The translations under genes were made by a program, and so were the position numbers. A stretch of 64,000 nt of DNA. It comes from Sipunculus nudus. Its lineage: Eukaryota > Annelida > Sipuncula > Golfingiida > Sipunculidae. Where the stretch lies: contig CM049316.1 in the NCBI GenBank assembly GCA_026874595.1, forward strand, positions 24,139,839 through 24,203,838, read 5' to 3'. The notes under the pieces were generated by a model. That model did no database searches and was not told where the DNA came from. It saw only the letters and a list, made by a program, of their open reading frames with translations. Every line of letters begins with the position of its first letter. Within the stretch, counting starts at the first letter, position 1. Positions 25,791 to 37,454 of this stretch are shown here, piece by piece.

Positions 25791-25989
25791 TATAAACAGT
25801 CATAATATTACGACTCGTTGACATTACATAGCTTAATATATAGTGTGTACTCAGTATATTATTATACAATCCTTTCAACTTAAATAAATTTCCTACACAC
25901 ATGCTTCTATACAATGTTTGAGCGGGCATCTTGTTAAATGAAGAATAAATTACGCCATATACATATGAACGGTTAGTAGAGTTTTCGGT

Positions 25990-27000
25990 GAAATGCGCAC
26001 TGCGATCGCAGCTTAATATGACCAAAGGCATTTGCTACCGCGCATATCTGTTTGCTACTTTGCGACTGTTAATTGCTACCGCGCATATTGCTTTGAGTGT
26101 TCCTGTCCGAGCGACCTCTGGCAGCAAAGACTTGCACTACGTCAACAGTAGCAGATTTTGCGATCGCAAATTCTTAGTCCCCATTGCGGTCGCAGTGGAC
26201 AGTAACTTGCGACCGCGCAGGTCTTTTTGCTATCGCGCACATTGCGCATTGTGATCGCAGCTTAATATGACCAAAGGCATTTGCTACCGCGCATATCTGT
26301 TTGCTACTTTGCGACTGTTAATTGCTACCGCGCATATTGCTTTGAGTGTTCCTGTCCGAGCGACCTCTGGCAGCAAAGACTTGCACTACGTTTTGCTATC
26401 GCGCACATTGCGCATTGCGCTCGCAGCTTAATATGACCAAAGGCATTTGCTACCGCGCATATCTGTTTGCTACTTTGCGACTATTAATTGCTACCGCGCA
26501 TATTGCTTTGAGTGTTCCTGTCCGAGCGACATCTGCCAGCAAAGACTTGCACTACGTCAACAGTAGCAGATTTTGCGATCGCAAATTCATAGTCCCCCTG
26601 GATAGCAAGGGACAGTAACTTGCGACCGCGCAGGTCTTTTTGCTACCACGCACATTGCGCATTGCGATCGCAGCTTAATATGACAAAAGGCATTTGCTAC
26701 CGGGCATATCTGTTTGCTACTTTGCGACTGTTAATTGCTACCGTGCATATTGCTTTGAGTGTTCCTGTCCGAACGACCTCTAGCAGCAAAGACTTGCACT
26801 ACGTCAACAGTCGCAGATTTTGCGATCGCAAATTCATAGTTCCCATTGGTAGCAATGACAGCCACTTGCTACCGCGCAGGTCTGATTTGCTACCGCGCAC
26901 TTTGCGCTACGAGCCGGTCTGTGCCTGATGGTAGCAAGTCCGGTGGCTGTTCAGTGCGCGATGTGGCAAGCTATGCACAAGAGTAGCAAATGCTACCGTG
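25990..27000. repeat. Satellite 3: ~245-bp units rich in GCGATCGC and TTTGCTACC
   Basis: Units begin at about 25994, 26236, 26408 and 26656 with GCGCAYTGCGATCGCAGCTT. One unit is shortened to ~172 bp. Each carries repeated TTGCTACCGCGCATAT words. Degenerate forms (TTTGCTACCGCGCAC) continue to the right end of the large TIR element. Stop-free frames here are repeat translations. Confidence 0.88.
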
Positions 27001-27155
27001 CGACTGCCATTTGCTACCGCGCACTTTGCGCTGAATAGCCGCTGAGAGCAGAATGGTAGCAAAGTGAGTGGAAGCTGAGTGCGCGTTGTGCCGGGCTATG
27101 CGCAATGGTAGCAAAGAATCCCAGGGATTAGTCTGGAAAACCGACAGTTCCCCGC

Positions 27156-28201
27156 ATATATGGCTTGCGTGTGTGTGTGTACAACAAAACGATGAATTTC
27201 TGAGCGTCTACTGATATATCATCCATCGTACCTTAAACCTAAGCTTTATAGGGCCGAATAAAATGACAGTGTTTCCGCGCGTGGGTGCGTGTGCTTTTGT
27301 GAATTTGCTGAGCTATCTCGACATAAGAACAAATATCCAGATGAAAACGCCAGCAATACCAGATCGAATGCATGTGCGTGCGTTATTTGTGTGTCGTTAG
27401 GTGATCTCCTGAGTAAGATGATGACTGTTCCACAATGTACACTCATAATGGACATCATTGTTGGACAGAAGGTTTACACACGCCATTAAATTCCTACTGG
27501 TTCATATCGATCAACGTGGGAAGAAATGTATTTACAGGAATGTAAATGCGACCGCGGCGTTAGGATCGTAGCGACACCATACTGTAAGGATTCTATCTTA
27601 AACACACATTGTGAACAGAACTGTTCGTTATCGAATTAAGGCTATGATCGAAAATGGTTACCGAGGAGACATAAACCTCAAAGAAAGATTGTGCCCGAAA
27701 ATAAGAAGGCCGTTTAAACTACATTTCCTGGCGTTTGAGGTATCCCTGAAGTATTATCAATATTTTACTATATAATGTAAGCCAATTCAGTAGTAATATC
27801 TGCCATCAATGGTCCAAGAATAAATATTCTTCCTCCATATGAAAGATTAGGACTGGCAAAAAGATTTGGTTCTAGTTTCATATTTTTAAAACATGGCTTT
27901 TAATGCCTCTTAAATGTTATCTAGGTGTAGGTATTAACTGGTTATATGTAGTAGCCGATTTGTTCCCATTAATTTTAGGAATATAGTTTATAACTTAGTT
28001 GTGTTGTATACATACTGCCATCCAGGGGGCGCCGATATCGGGGGGGGGGGGGCAGGTTTCATATACTTTTTGACAGCGATTAGGGATCAATTTAATTATC
28101 CCACAGCGCTCCTCAGCTGTGTTGTTTCTGCTTTTCTATTTAATGGACCAGGGTGGTTACAAGTGATTTTGAATGAACTCTGCAAAAAAACTGTATTAAA
28201 G

Positions 28202-28253
<52 letters not shown>

Positions 28254-28254
28254 A
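27156..28254. other. Intergenic insert between the 18.8-kb element and the truncated gene copy
   Basis: No gene is supported. It holds a short (TG)n near 27166, a G-run near 28038 and a (TA)n microsatellite at about 28205-28248. It has no clear counterpart behind the intact gene, so at least part of it is also inserted sequence. Confidence 0.5.
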
Positions 28255-28330
28255 ATTTTAACACTGGAAAAAGGATACTTCAATATTCTTGGGTTTATAA
28301 GAAAACTTTTGAATCACCTACGCTTCTGAA

Positions 28331-28352
28331 TCCCCCCCCCCCCCCCCCCCCC
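28331..28352. repeat. C homopolymer
   Basis: A ~22-base C run in the 3' flank of the truncated BRICHOS copy. The paralogous site (38590) has only a short CCCCC. Confidence 0.9.
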
Positions 28353-28520
28353 GTGGAAGATAAATTGACGATACTGATGCATTACCAAATAAGCCCAAGG
28401 AATTTCTAGCAAAAGCACGTTTCACCATTCTACATTTGTTAATTGTCTTAAATATCTTCTCTGAATATATATGGATCATTCCCAATGTGGCATTATGATC
28501 TCCAGGTGAACATATGGTAT

Positions 28521-28768
28521 TTATCCGCAATTCGCAGGGTTGTTCCAAATCATTCTGCAGCAGGGGAGGGTGAGGATGTAACGATAGATACGTCTTCCTC
28601 CGGAGACGATTGTGATGCGAGTGATGTTCTTACAACAGAACAGGTAGCACTTGTTGTTGTACACGAACCTCAGCCAGTGGTTGTACGTGTGGACGCTGCA
28701 TGTAGGGTGAGCGCGGCAATGGCGGATATCCACTTGTCGCTTGGTACGCCTATGGCTCTCCGGGCCGT
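28521..28768 (-). CDS. Exon 6 of truncated copy: furin site and 71-aa 8-Cys peptide
   Basis: The acceptor is ATCTTCCTCCAG followed by the exon. With the split Tyr codon it reads YGPESHRRTKR, then a 71-residue peptide starting QVDIRHC and ending in the stop at 28521-28523. Cysteines fall at peptide positions 7, 13, 30, 34, 35, 59, 60 and 70, the same spacing as the intact paralogue. The N-terminal Gln could cyclise after cleavage. The central part, RITIVSGGRRIYRY, suggests a beta-hairpin with a Gly-Gly turn. It is identical to the paralogue at 49 of 71 positions. The reverse strand over the same codons is also open (28485-28793), but that frame is taken as a shadow. Confidence 0.82.
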
Positions 28769-29469
28769 CTGGAGGAAGATAAATAAACCATGAGTGTTAT
28801 ACTTATGAAATAGTCTCTATTGTGAATCTGGTGCAAGGATGATGACTGTAAACTTAAATGATCAACTGGGAGTCATCTGGGCGATATATGGGGACATTAC
28901 CACGTAATGTCATCACGTCACCTTTATGGAACCCCATTCAATCTACCGATCATTGTTTATTCCCTGCTGATAATTATAATGGGCAAAGTTAGAAACACGT
29001 CAAAGGTATCTGACTTCGACTGAGACTCGAAAGTGCGTAATAAATAAAGGAGCAAGGAGTGATTCATATACTGATTAAACTGAGAAAGGGGCATGTTTAT
29101 CAAGTAAATGAAGGTAAAAACGCATGCCACAGTCATTAAAAAAACAGAAACAAAAAGCGCCATCTGATGCCAATTATTTACTAATAACGGCAAGAAAAAA
29201 ATTGTAACTGGGCAATAAAAGAGGTTATTCAGTTCCAAAACGGTTACTTATTTTAAAGGCTATCCGCATTTTCATAGCAATAAATATTTGATCAGTATAT
29301 GAACTCTTCAGCACTTACTCTGATTGACTTGGTTTACACACTCACTTTTTTAATGATATCTCAGAATTGAGTTGTGTGGGTACAAAGAAGAAAAAATATA
29401 CTTATTATAGCCCTTTTCTCTCTCTCAATATATGGGAGAATCGGTTTCCACTTTTCCTCAAGTAGAACA

Positions 29470-30421
29470 TTAATTAATTTGTTTATATGCAACATTACGT
29501 TTAAGATATTCAATATTAGTCAGTTTTTTCACGAACTGGTTCAGTGACGGAGGCACCATGTTAAATCTGTTTATAAAGACAGTGAATTTATACAACAATG
29601 AAAACATATTCACAAGGATTTCACATTCAGATTTCGTAACACCTATGTACATTATATATTGGCTCAGAACTGGCATTGTTAATTTTGCCGTTTCAGCCCA
29701 GCTGTTGATTTGTAAATAAAATGTAACTGACAGGTGACATTCACAGAATAAATATATAGATTCATTGGCAATAAAACAATACGAATATCTCTTTGTGTCG
29801 GCGGTCTTCCACTTTTTATAAATTTACATTAAGAGCAAATATGTTATATAGAATTGTAAATTGAAACTTTCTGAGGTACATATCTAAAGTAGTCTCATAA
29901 ACTAGATTAGCAGCCTGTTGCAAAAACTCATATTTGTTTAGCAGTTTATCTTCATGTACATGTACAGAAACCTTTTTCATTAACATTCTATCGTATATAC
30001 ACCTAAATGAGGTGTTGTTTAAATCTAGAGTAACATCCTTAAAAGATGTTACTGCAGGATTTGGTAACGTGCTATTCCATGATCATCAATCTTATCTGAC
30101 CAATTTATTGGAATTGCTTCCCGCAAGGCCATCCAGTGGATGTAGTTGTAATGATCTGTGCGGATATTTTGCATTATTTCATTTAGTTTCCGTTTTCACC
30201 CCTCTCATTGTACAAGTCATAGACGTATTTTATTCCAAGTTCATCCAAATGTCTAAAGTACATAGACCTGCCTCCAATCTTAATATATTTAATGTTCCAA
30301 CGATGTTGTGATAAGTTTCTAAAAGCACTGGTTCTCCTGAGGTAAAGGACTTTCGCTGGATAGGATTTCGTGGTGTGATTGATTTCTCTATGCTCACACT
30401 GGCGTGGCTAATGCGACACAT
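29470..30421 (-). pseudogene. 3'-terminal fragment of a LINE ORF2 (L1/Tx1-like), degenerate
   Basis: Reading the minus strand in shifting frames gives pieces typical of the C-terminus of L1/Tx1-type LINE ORF2 proteins. In order they are LGIKYVYDLYNERGENGN (about 30245-30190), YNYIHWMALREAIPINWSDK (about 30150-30090), LRKFQFTILYNIFALNVNL (about 29880-29830), then SQYIMYIGVTKSECEILVNM onward to a stop near 29470. Several stops and frameshifts break the reading. It is a 5'-truncated dead copy in the intron of the truncated BRICHOS gene. The plus-strand frame at 29934-30311 is its shadow. Confidence 0.7.
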
Positions 30422-32430
30422 GTAGCAAATCTATACCAACAACAGGCTGTATTGCGGTCAATCGACGTCCGGCCTACCATGATAAACCTGATAAAATCTC
30501 TACATTATTTCTATAAAGGCGAAAGCCAACTTTATCTTCTAACTATACCGTGTTGAGTCATCATAAGCTACCTTATGTGCCCGAACGTGAAGTGCAATGG
30601 TAAGTCCGACGCTCGCGACACTAGCATAGAGAAAGCTGCGCTCTTTACACAGAGCTTTATCTATAGGCCCACTACCTATATCATAAGCGCTTTTTGTTTT
30701 GACCTCGTATCCTGAATCGCTACACTAGAGGGGAGCACTTATTTTGGTCCAATCAGATGAGACCCTGTGCTGGAAGACACGACCTCTATGGTAGGCTGAT
30801 ATGGTCACATGATTAATAAATAGCAAATATAAATGCATTTGGCAAAATGTTTTAGGGGTTGGAGAGGCCGTTGTGTATGAGCTACACCACAAACTCATTC
30901 CATAAATAGTTTTGGTCCTCTTGACTGCTTGTAAACAATGCCCAATATGCGACACACAACTGATGCGACAAGGAATCTACATAATTACCAGGCCGTGTTG
31001 CCAGCAAGACGGTTTACCAGCCAAGCGAGGAATACACGGAGCAATTGCTGTTACATTTGTTTTGAGTGACAGCTCATCGCCTCGGCGACCGTTTGAATAG
31101 GCCACAGTCTGTGGCACAGGCTCAGAGAGGATGGCCCGACACGTGATAGCATGGTATGACCATTTTATTTTTGGTTCGTTTGAACTGATTCTGGCGTAGT
31201 ATTTCCAAGAACATTGGAGATATGAAGTCTATTTAAAATAGGAATTTAAGCGCCTGTGGTCATAATGTCATAATCGAATCGGTCGATGATGCGAGAACAC
31301 AGAGGGAGCAATTAAAATGCGACTATATTTTTTAAGAGTAACCACTTGAGTGCACTTGAAGCGCACTTGAAGCGTAGCTATTGGCGGAGCCATGATGCCT
31401 GTAGGGTCGTTGTCTGGCAGCCAACCAAATGCCAGTTACCAAACACTCGACAGGCGCCGCCACCTAGTGTTCAAGTGAATCATAAACGGTCAAACCAGGC
31501 AGCGGGAAAATCAGTAGCTTCTCTAGAAGCGCAAGATTTCCGTTGCCTCGGGAGCGTAAGAGAAAGTGTTAAAACAGGTTTCTCTTTCCGGCCTCGTATT
31601 ATTCATCACTGGGTATTCATAACCCAAGTTTCTCTAAGTCACAAACTCTTCAATTTCGATAAATGCAGATAATCAGCTCCGCTGAAAGTCCCCGGCTGTT
31701 CGGCCGATGGGAAAATGTTAATAATTGGCGTACACCATGGAACCTTCTCCTGGACATTGATCTAACATAAATGTTTTTGTAAATGTATTTATTTTATACC
31801 GCTAAATCTTAACAAATATTGTTTTTTTTACTAACGCACCCAATCACTGAAGACCTTAGCTTAAAACAGGTGGCCACAAAGTTCATAAGACTGTACAAAA
31901 CTGCACTTGAAAAATTCGAATATCTTATAAATCTTACATGTCTACTAAGATAAGCAAAAATATGTGATTTCTTATTATTCTGAAAGCTACACAGAAATGA
32001 CCATACCGTACCTATAATATACATGTCATAAAATATATGATTATTTTACAGCACTATCAAAGAGTCCAAATCACCTTCCTTGAGCCAATTTCCTTTCGTC
32101 GCGTTTCCTGGTAAAAATGAAGATTCATCTTTTGATTCACAGGCGATTTGAGCGCAACCTTTTCTCTATATTTTATATATGTTAACTTCACCAGCACATT
32201 CGTATACCAGTATTTTGTGTAATTCTTACCCGTCTTCTTCTGTCTCGTCCGCCGGCGTGCTAGTACAACGTGATTGTTCAGGTGGTTGAGCGTAACATTT
32301 GGCTATATAAACATTTATCAAATATAACATCCATAGAACATCTAAGCTAGAAAAATGATGTCCCACGTAATTTCCCCACATTCAGTGAGAAATAGTTTCA
32401 GATTTTTTTTCTCATTTTACCCATCAGATT
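30422..32430. other. Intronic/intergenic sequence, no feature seen
   Basis: Lies within the intron of the truncated gene copy. The frame at 31346-31672 (108 codons) has no recognisable domain and no paralogous support, so it is not called a gene. Confidence 0.5.
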
Positions 32431-32860
32431 TCCCTTTAACCGAAGGCGGTATGAACGAAAATCCATTCCTAAGGCATCTTCAGCACAAGCAGCCGAATAA
32501 GACTTTATGATTAGGCAGAAACACCTCTGAATTAATTGACATGAAGTCTACCGGATATATCTTGGGGTATTATATGACACGCCCTAAGCTAAGTCTTCAT
32601 TGAACCTTTTACAAAGAACTCTTCATGAGAGGTTCCAAAATCAACATCCTGAGGTACCCCACCCTGTCCACTGTGAATGATCATGAAGAGTTCCTCTCGT
32701 AGCTTATAAAGAAATCCTCGATGGAACATGAAAGAACAATCTAGAGGTTCCAAAAAAGAACAAGGTATTTAAGGATCAAGTTAGAACCTGAAATGGTTCC
32801 CTACTCAAACCACTGCGGAGAGCCCTTTTGGTTATATATGGCACCTTTTTCTTGGAGTAT
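32431..32860. repeat. Intron block homologous to 40440-40960
   Basis: Diverged match to intron 5 of the intact BRICHOS gene, in the same position relative to exon 5. Both copies carry clusters of GGTTCC/GAACC words. It supports duplication of the whole 3' half of the gene, not of isolated exons. Confidence 0.65.
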
Positions 32861-32931
32861 ACCAGTTACCTTGACCATCTTTAATTTGTCTCTAATGTCA
32901 TTAATATCTAGCTGTAGCTAACTTAATTTAC

Positions 32932-33115
32932 ACGGCACAGGAGTGGTGTCCTCCTCATCTTCAGGGATGCCTTCCTCTTTGTCCGGGTACAGCCAGTTAA
33001 TGGACAGGCCCCGACACAGGTCGTTTATACGCTGTCCCAGGAAACCAGTGTCCTTGATCGGTTCTTCTGATGGGCGGAGTGTCGCCTGCTCGTCCGGCTC
33101 GGTCGGGGTCGTCAT
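32932..33115 (-). CDS. Exon 5 of truncated copy: second half of BRICHOS domain
   Basis: The frame reads PTEPDEQATLRPSEEPIKDT and continues through NDLCRGLSINWLYPD to ...TTPVP, followed by a split codon at donor CCGT|GTAAAT. It matches the intact paralogue at 50 of 58 residues and keeps the second conserved BRICHOS cysteine (LCRG). The 5' edge is abnormal. Six to seven codons of the paralogue are missing, and the AG before ATGACGACC has no good pyrimidine tract. The sequence upstream is retroelement-derived. Confidence 0.8.
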
Positions 33116-33140
33116 CTTACGTTCAATGATTCAACTTTCA

Positions 33141-33996
33141 TTAGACAATGGGCAAACGGGTCATGTTTATGTTCCACCAACCTTGGGTGTTGTATTTCTT
33201 TGATAAGCCATTTTGTGAAGGGGCCTTAATTGGACTTTTTGTCCAGTTGCGGGTCTGTTTATCTCGCTTCATCATTTGTTGATGGACGGGCGCTTTACCA
33301 AAATTATAAGTGGCAACAGTGTTTCTTGGGACCGCTGTCTTTTTCTTGATTATTGCATCTTTTGGTCCCACATGTCTTTCTTTGCTTAGCCGTAAGTTGG
33401 TACCATACTGGCTATTTTTTTATCTGCCTCACCGTCACTTTCAGCTGCTATCAGATGGTCATCTGGTTCCGCTGAAATCAGCGTGGTGCTGGACGTGTCA
33501 TCCTCGCTGCCGGGATCTGCTTCGGTGTAGGCGTCTTCAGGTTCGTCCTCTTCTGGGGACTCAGTAGCTTGATCTCGCTTACTGGAACAGCTTCGCGCTA
33601 GATGATCCGTCGCCCCAAAAATATAACACGTTTTCTTTTCCTGGGCCATCCGCCGACCAGCCTTAATACCACAGGCTGCCTTAGTGTAGTCCAGGCTTCT
33701 GTAGAGACTGCAATTCACAGGCTGGTTGTCATGGTAAACCACAATACAAAGATAAAGCGGTTCGATCATCATGAATTTTGTATATCTAGGTATAGTGTGG
33801 CTTAACAAAATCTATTTTCCGAAAATAAATAAGAAAACGTTGATTTTTTCACTCCTTTCTTTGCCATCGCTCGTTGTACTGTTGTATATTTTACCATATA
33901 CATGTCAATCCACTGTTCAACTTCATCATCATTCACATGCATCGGAATGCCATGGATTGACACTCGCAAAATTTTTCCGAGTGCATCCAGTTCCAT
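33141..33996 (-). pseudogene. Degenerate gag-like/ORF1 retroelement fragment with two damaged zinc knuckles
   Basis: Three overlapping minus-strand frames (33996-33802, 33808-33386, 33371-33141) make one broken reading. The first part, LRVSIHGIPMHVNDDEVEQW, looks like the RNA-binding start of a retroelement gag/ORF1. The second has two knuckles with CX2CX4HX4C spacing: C-SL-Y-RSLD-Y-TKAA-C, where the second Cys and the His are both replaced by Tyr, and C-YI-F-GATD-H-LARS-C, where the second Cys is Phe. An acidic tail follows. Frameshifts and lost ligands show that it is dead. It abuts and probably truncates exon 5 of the BRICHOS copy. The element family was not identified. Confidence 0.65.
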
Positions 33997-34183
33997 GAAT
34001 CTCTGTGATTAAAAATAAAAATAGTTCCTATGTTTTTAACATTCCACATGTTTATTGAAAGTTCTGTTACCTCAAATATATATTTGAAAAGAATGAATTG
34101 CATTGAAACATATACAGCCTGGCAGCCATCATTTAATTCGCGACAGTCCTGTATAATGCGTCAGGCCTATGTAATATTATTTA

Positions 34184-34241
<58 letters not shown>

Positions 34242-35328
34242 CATATATTTAAGGACTTAAACACACTTTGAGCACCTGTTGACCAACTACTAATATTTCA
34301 TTCCAGAATACTGTATTTCTCAGGTTGAACACCAGGTAGTGCTGGTCTGCAAACAAAGAGTAAAAACATATTCTGCTTTGAGGTCGGAATACATACATAC
34401 ACATATAATCATGTTAGGTCCTCAATCCGAAAATAACTATCGGTTATTATAGCATTAGACAATATACCTCAGCAAAGGTCAAAGGTAAATCCCACTGGAT
34501 CATGATCTGCATTAAACTTGGTCTTCCCTGGCCCATACACAAATCTCTCAACAGTTTACTGGTAACACTGTATTAGTTTTTCCGTAATCCTGCTGGCAGA
34601 CAAACAAACAAAGAGACATGTGAGAGAAAGCATAACCCTCTTGGTAATAGGATCACTATCAGTAAATATTCATTGATGTTATGAATCCACGGGTGCATGT
34701 GTTGTCATTTTTTATGATTGAATTTATTTTCTATTATCCAAGAGTGTAATGCAGATTGAAAGAGCTTAGTCAACCTAATGGTTCAGTGTGTCTTTACACT
34801 GCACTTGAAGTATGTTAATTCTCATTGTCATAACGGTACAATTGATCTGATAAAAGCGTCAGATTAAAGTGACTAATGCCGTTCCTACATTTACCTCTAC
34901 ATCTCCGTGTTTTAAACTAAAAATGAAGTACATTTATGAAAAAATGAAAATTAAAAAAAAGGTTTAGCGCTCCGGTGTTTAAAATGATTTTCAGCTAACT
35001 TATCAAGCTAAATTGTTCGGTTCTACATCTGTTCTGAATTGTCATGTGCTGGGTATTTTGAAAAGGAGTTGTCACGAACTGTTTACAAATATATTTGTCA
35101 ATAAATGGTTGTCTAACATTTCAGTATAAATTATCTTGTTGTTGAATGAAAAACTTCTGAGGAAGAGTATGATAAGAAATACTTGAGAGAGAGAGAGAGA
35201 GAGAGAGAGAATGGGAGAGAGAGAGAGAGAGAAAGAGAGAATAGACAAAGTGATTGAAATAATATAAACCCATTTACACAGGATAATTTGGCCGATAACA
35301 GAAACACCGAATTGTTCTTATCCCAACG

Positions 35329-35378
<50 letters not shown>

Positions 35379-36531
35379 ATAATTAAAAAGTTATAATGAC
35401 CTTTACATATTCCAGTCAAAAGGCGTTCTGTTTCCAGACACAATACAATTAGCGGCGCGTTATTAAATTTGTCTATTTTATTTGTAGATGTATGTATGAA
35501 TCTTTTATGCAACCATGTCATGTGTTGATAGCCACCATTGTCGCACTTGAATATGAATATCGTAATATCAACGATCATGTGTTTCAGTGGGTATTCTGAT
35601 TGGAACAACAGGGCCTAATTTGCAATGGCTATCCCTATCATTATAACATCTCTGTTTACAGCCACACTGTGACAGAGGAATTAAGAGAAAATGATAGGCT
35701 ACGTCAGAATGCACAACCTAGAAGGTAAATATTCCCAAAGCATTTATGTTAAATGCATGATGCCTATTCTTTTCTATTTAAATCATTATGGCATATGCGA
35801 ATACTTTGTTCTGAAACCGTTTGCTTCCTCCTTTATCGAATGGAAATTAACTTGCATCGGGCTCGGTCAGCAATGTGAATCATAAACAAAACTTGGTGGC
35901 TATACCATGCAACTTCAAAAATCAAGATTTTCCAAGCTTTCAGCCCTTGTGTTTCTTCATTCATATTTCTTTCCCTTGTTCGGGAGTTATCACGCATGCG
36001 CATGATATCGGACCTCTGCTCACGCACTCTTGTGATGGTAAACGGCATACGTAGACTGAGTTAACTCATACACAGAACCATAACTATGTACAAGTCAGGT
36101 GCATTGGAGATAGTAAGTCCGTGTGCCGGGATGGTTTTGTTTGGAATCTTTGTATTCAGCCAGAATTAATTAAAAATGTGAGATTATACACAAATTTATG
36201 AAAATGTTATCTTAAAATAACTCATTTTGGTTTTATTCCTTTGTTTCTTTGCGACAGTATCGGGTGAGAGGGTCTGGTGACAGTCAAAAAGGAAACACTA
36301 GATCCAGTTAAACATTCACGCTACGGACAATACTTACCGTGGACATGGTGCACCTTTTTTCATTTATTTTGTAAGAAATTATTTTTAGGTATCGATATGA
36401 AATCAAAATAGTAAAAAAGTGTTAAAAATAAATATATTTGGATAAAATAAAAGAGTATTATCTAACAACGTTGTTGAGACATTTTTACTGAAGCGCCGGC
36501 GGGCCTTGTCGTGCGGCAACCACCATATTTG
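33997..36531. other. Intergenic with (TA)n and (GA)n microsatellites
   Basis: Microsatellites lie at about 34187-34238 (TA), 35186-35245 (GA, interrupted) and 35330-35376 (TA). A segment near 36030-36100 resembles 22320-22390 (TGGTAAAC and CACACAGAACCATAAC words), likely a dispersed repeat. No gene is supported. Confidence 0.55.
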
Positions 36532-36533
36532 TA

Positions 36534-36993
36534 GGTTAGAGGGACCTATTTCCAGGTCCGGTCAAGTTCGGCCCATTTTGTGGCGTCAAGAGTGAGCAGG
36601 CATTAAATATTGTAGGGCAGCAGAGAAGGGAAAATATATTGGTTCCAGATGTGGGGAGACAAGGGACTTTTAATAATTTTTTTTCTCAGAGGTAGTCATA
36701 ACTTTTGGTGCTGTTTGAAGAGATTGAATGTGTCAGTGCTGGTGGTGTGGGCATGGCTCGGCAGGTGGCGACATATGTTGTGCACTACAGTAAACATCAG
36801 AAGCTGGTCTCTAGCGGAAAAATGAGATACGGAACCCCCTGTTTTTCTGGAATAAAATAAAATTTCAGGTGTTGATCTTGAGTTTGATGTATAACATGAT
36901 GCCAAACACTTAATAGAAAAAAATTTTCTAGTGCACCCAACATGTGCACCTTATATGATAATATATAGGGATTGGAAATACGTCCCTCTAACC
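36534..36993. mobile_element. 460-bp MITE with TIRs and TA target duplication
   Basis: The left end GGTTAGAGGGACCTATTTCC recurs inverted at the right end (reverse complement GGTTAGAGGGACGTATTTCC) with one mismatch. TA flanks both sides (36532-36533 and 36994-36995). The size and TA target fit a Tc1/mariner-type MITE. There is no coding capacity. The minus-strand frames at 36696-37066 are spurious. Confidence 0.78.
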
Positions 36994-37339
36994 TAAATAG
37001 CGGGAGGAGAGGTATGACGTGACAGAGGTTCGACTCTGACGTAACACAGGGGGTCGACACTGGCAAACGAAAACTTGGTTTGGGAAGACGGGGAGGGGGG
37101 AGTTAGAAATAATCGTTGGACACATACAAAGATACCCTGGCAATTTTTTTTTACAATTTCATGTAAAATTAAGTTATATTATAAATTTATAACATATATT
37201 AAACGAATCTGTTTATTTATATGAATTATTAAAGGAAATTGCAGTGGATTTTTTTTACAGTTTCTACGATTAATAAGAAAAATGCCTTTTGATTCTTCAC
37301 TTATTCCAAACATAAACTTTTATCTGAAATTCCTGCAAC

Positions 37340-37357
37340 CCCCCCCCCCCCCCCCCC
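37340..37357. repeat. C homopolymer
   Basis: An ~18-base C run. A (GT)n tract follows at about 37617-37648. Confidence 0.85.
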
Positions 37358-37454
37358 GGAGCGTAGGGCCATGTTGGGTATCGCTAATTGGTGACCGAAC
37401 CTTTCTGAAGGTTAGGGAGGGTATACACAAAGCCATAACCATTGATCTAATAAA

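Larger units (their letters stand above)
8378..27155. mobile_element. 18.8-kb satellite-filled element with terminal inverted repeats
   Basis: The left end GCGGGGAACTGTCGGTT at 8378-8394 is repeated as its exact reverse complement at 27139-27155. The left end coincides with the point where homology to the paralogous flank (38510) stops. The interior holds three different tandem arrays, a nested TA-flanked transposon and degenerate repeats, and no transposase-like gene for the outer TIRs. No clean target-site duplication is visible: the left flank ends in GAGATAG and the right flank starts ATATATGG. It is best described as a large non-autonomous TIR element swollen by tandem arrays. The TIR match is seen directly; mobility is inferred. 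Confidence 0.7.
28521..33115 (-). pseudogene. 5'-truncated BRICHOS peptide-precursor copy (exons 5 and 6 only)
   Basis: Two exons homologous to exons 5 and 6 of the intact gene at 38784-45209: 33115-32932 (second half of the BRICHOS domain) and 28768-28521 (furin site plus peptide). Both are open and free of frameshifts, and the exon 5 donor and exon 6 acceptor keep phase 1. No counterparts of exons 1-4 (start, membrane anchor, first BRICHOS cysteine) were found between 33116 and 38783. Homology stops within the first codons of exon 5, just before a gag-like fragment at 33141. The copy therefore lacks its own targeting region. It may be a recent pseudogene, or an alternative 3' end for transcripts from the gene upstream at 45209. 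Its intron (28769-32931) is enlarged by a LINE fragment. Confidence 0.8.

Noticed and set aside
28485-28793. Plus-strand 102-codon frame, with a relative at 38706-39047
   Set aside because: It is a shadow of peptide exon 6. The minus strand has acceptor sites, phase continuity, a furin site and conserved cysteines.
29934-30311. 125-codon plus-strand frame
   Set aside because: The minus strand over the same bases reads as a broken LINE ORF2 C-terminus, which explains it better.
31346-31672. 108-codon frame as a gene
   Set aside because: There is no recognised domain, splice context or paralogous copy. It is compatible with chance.
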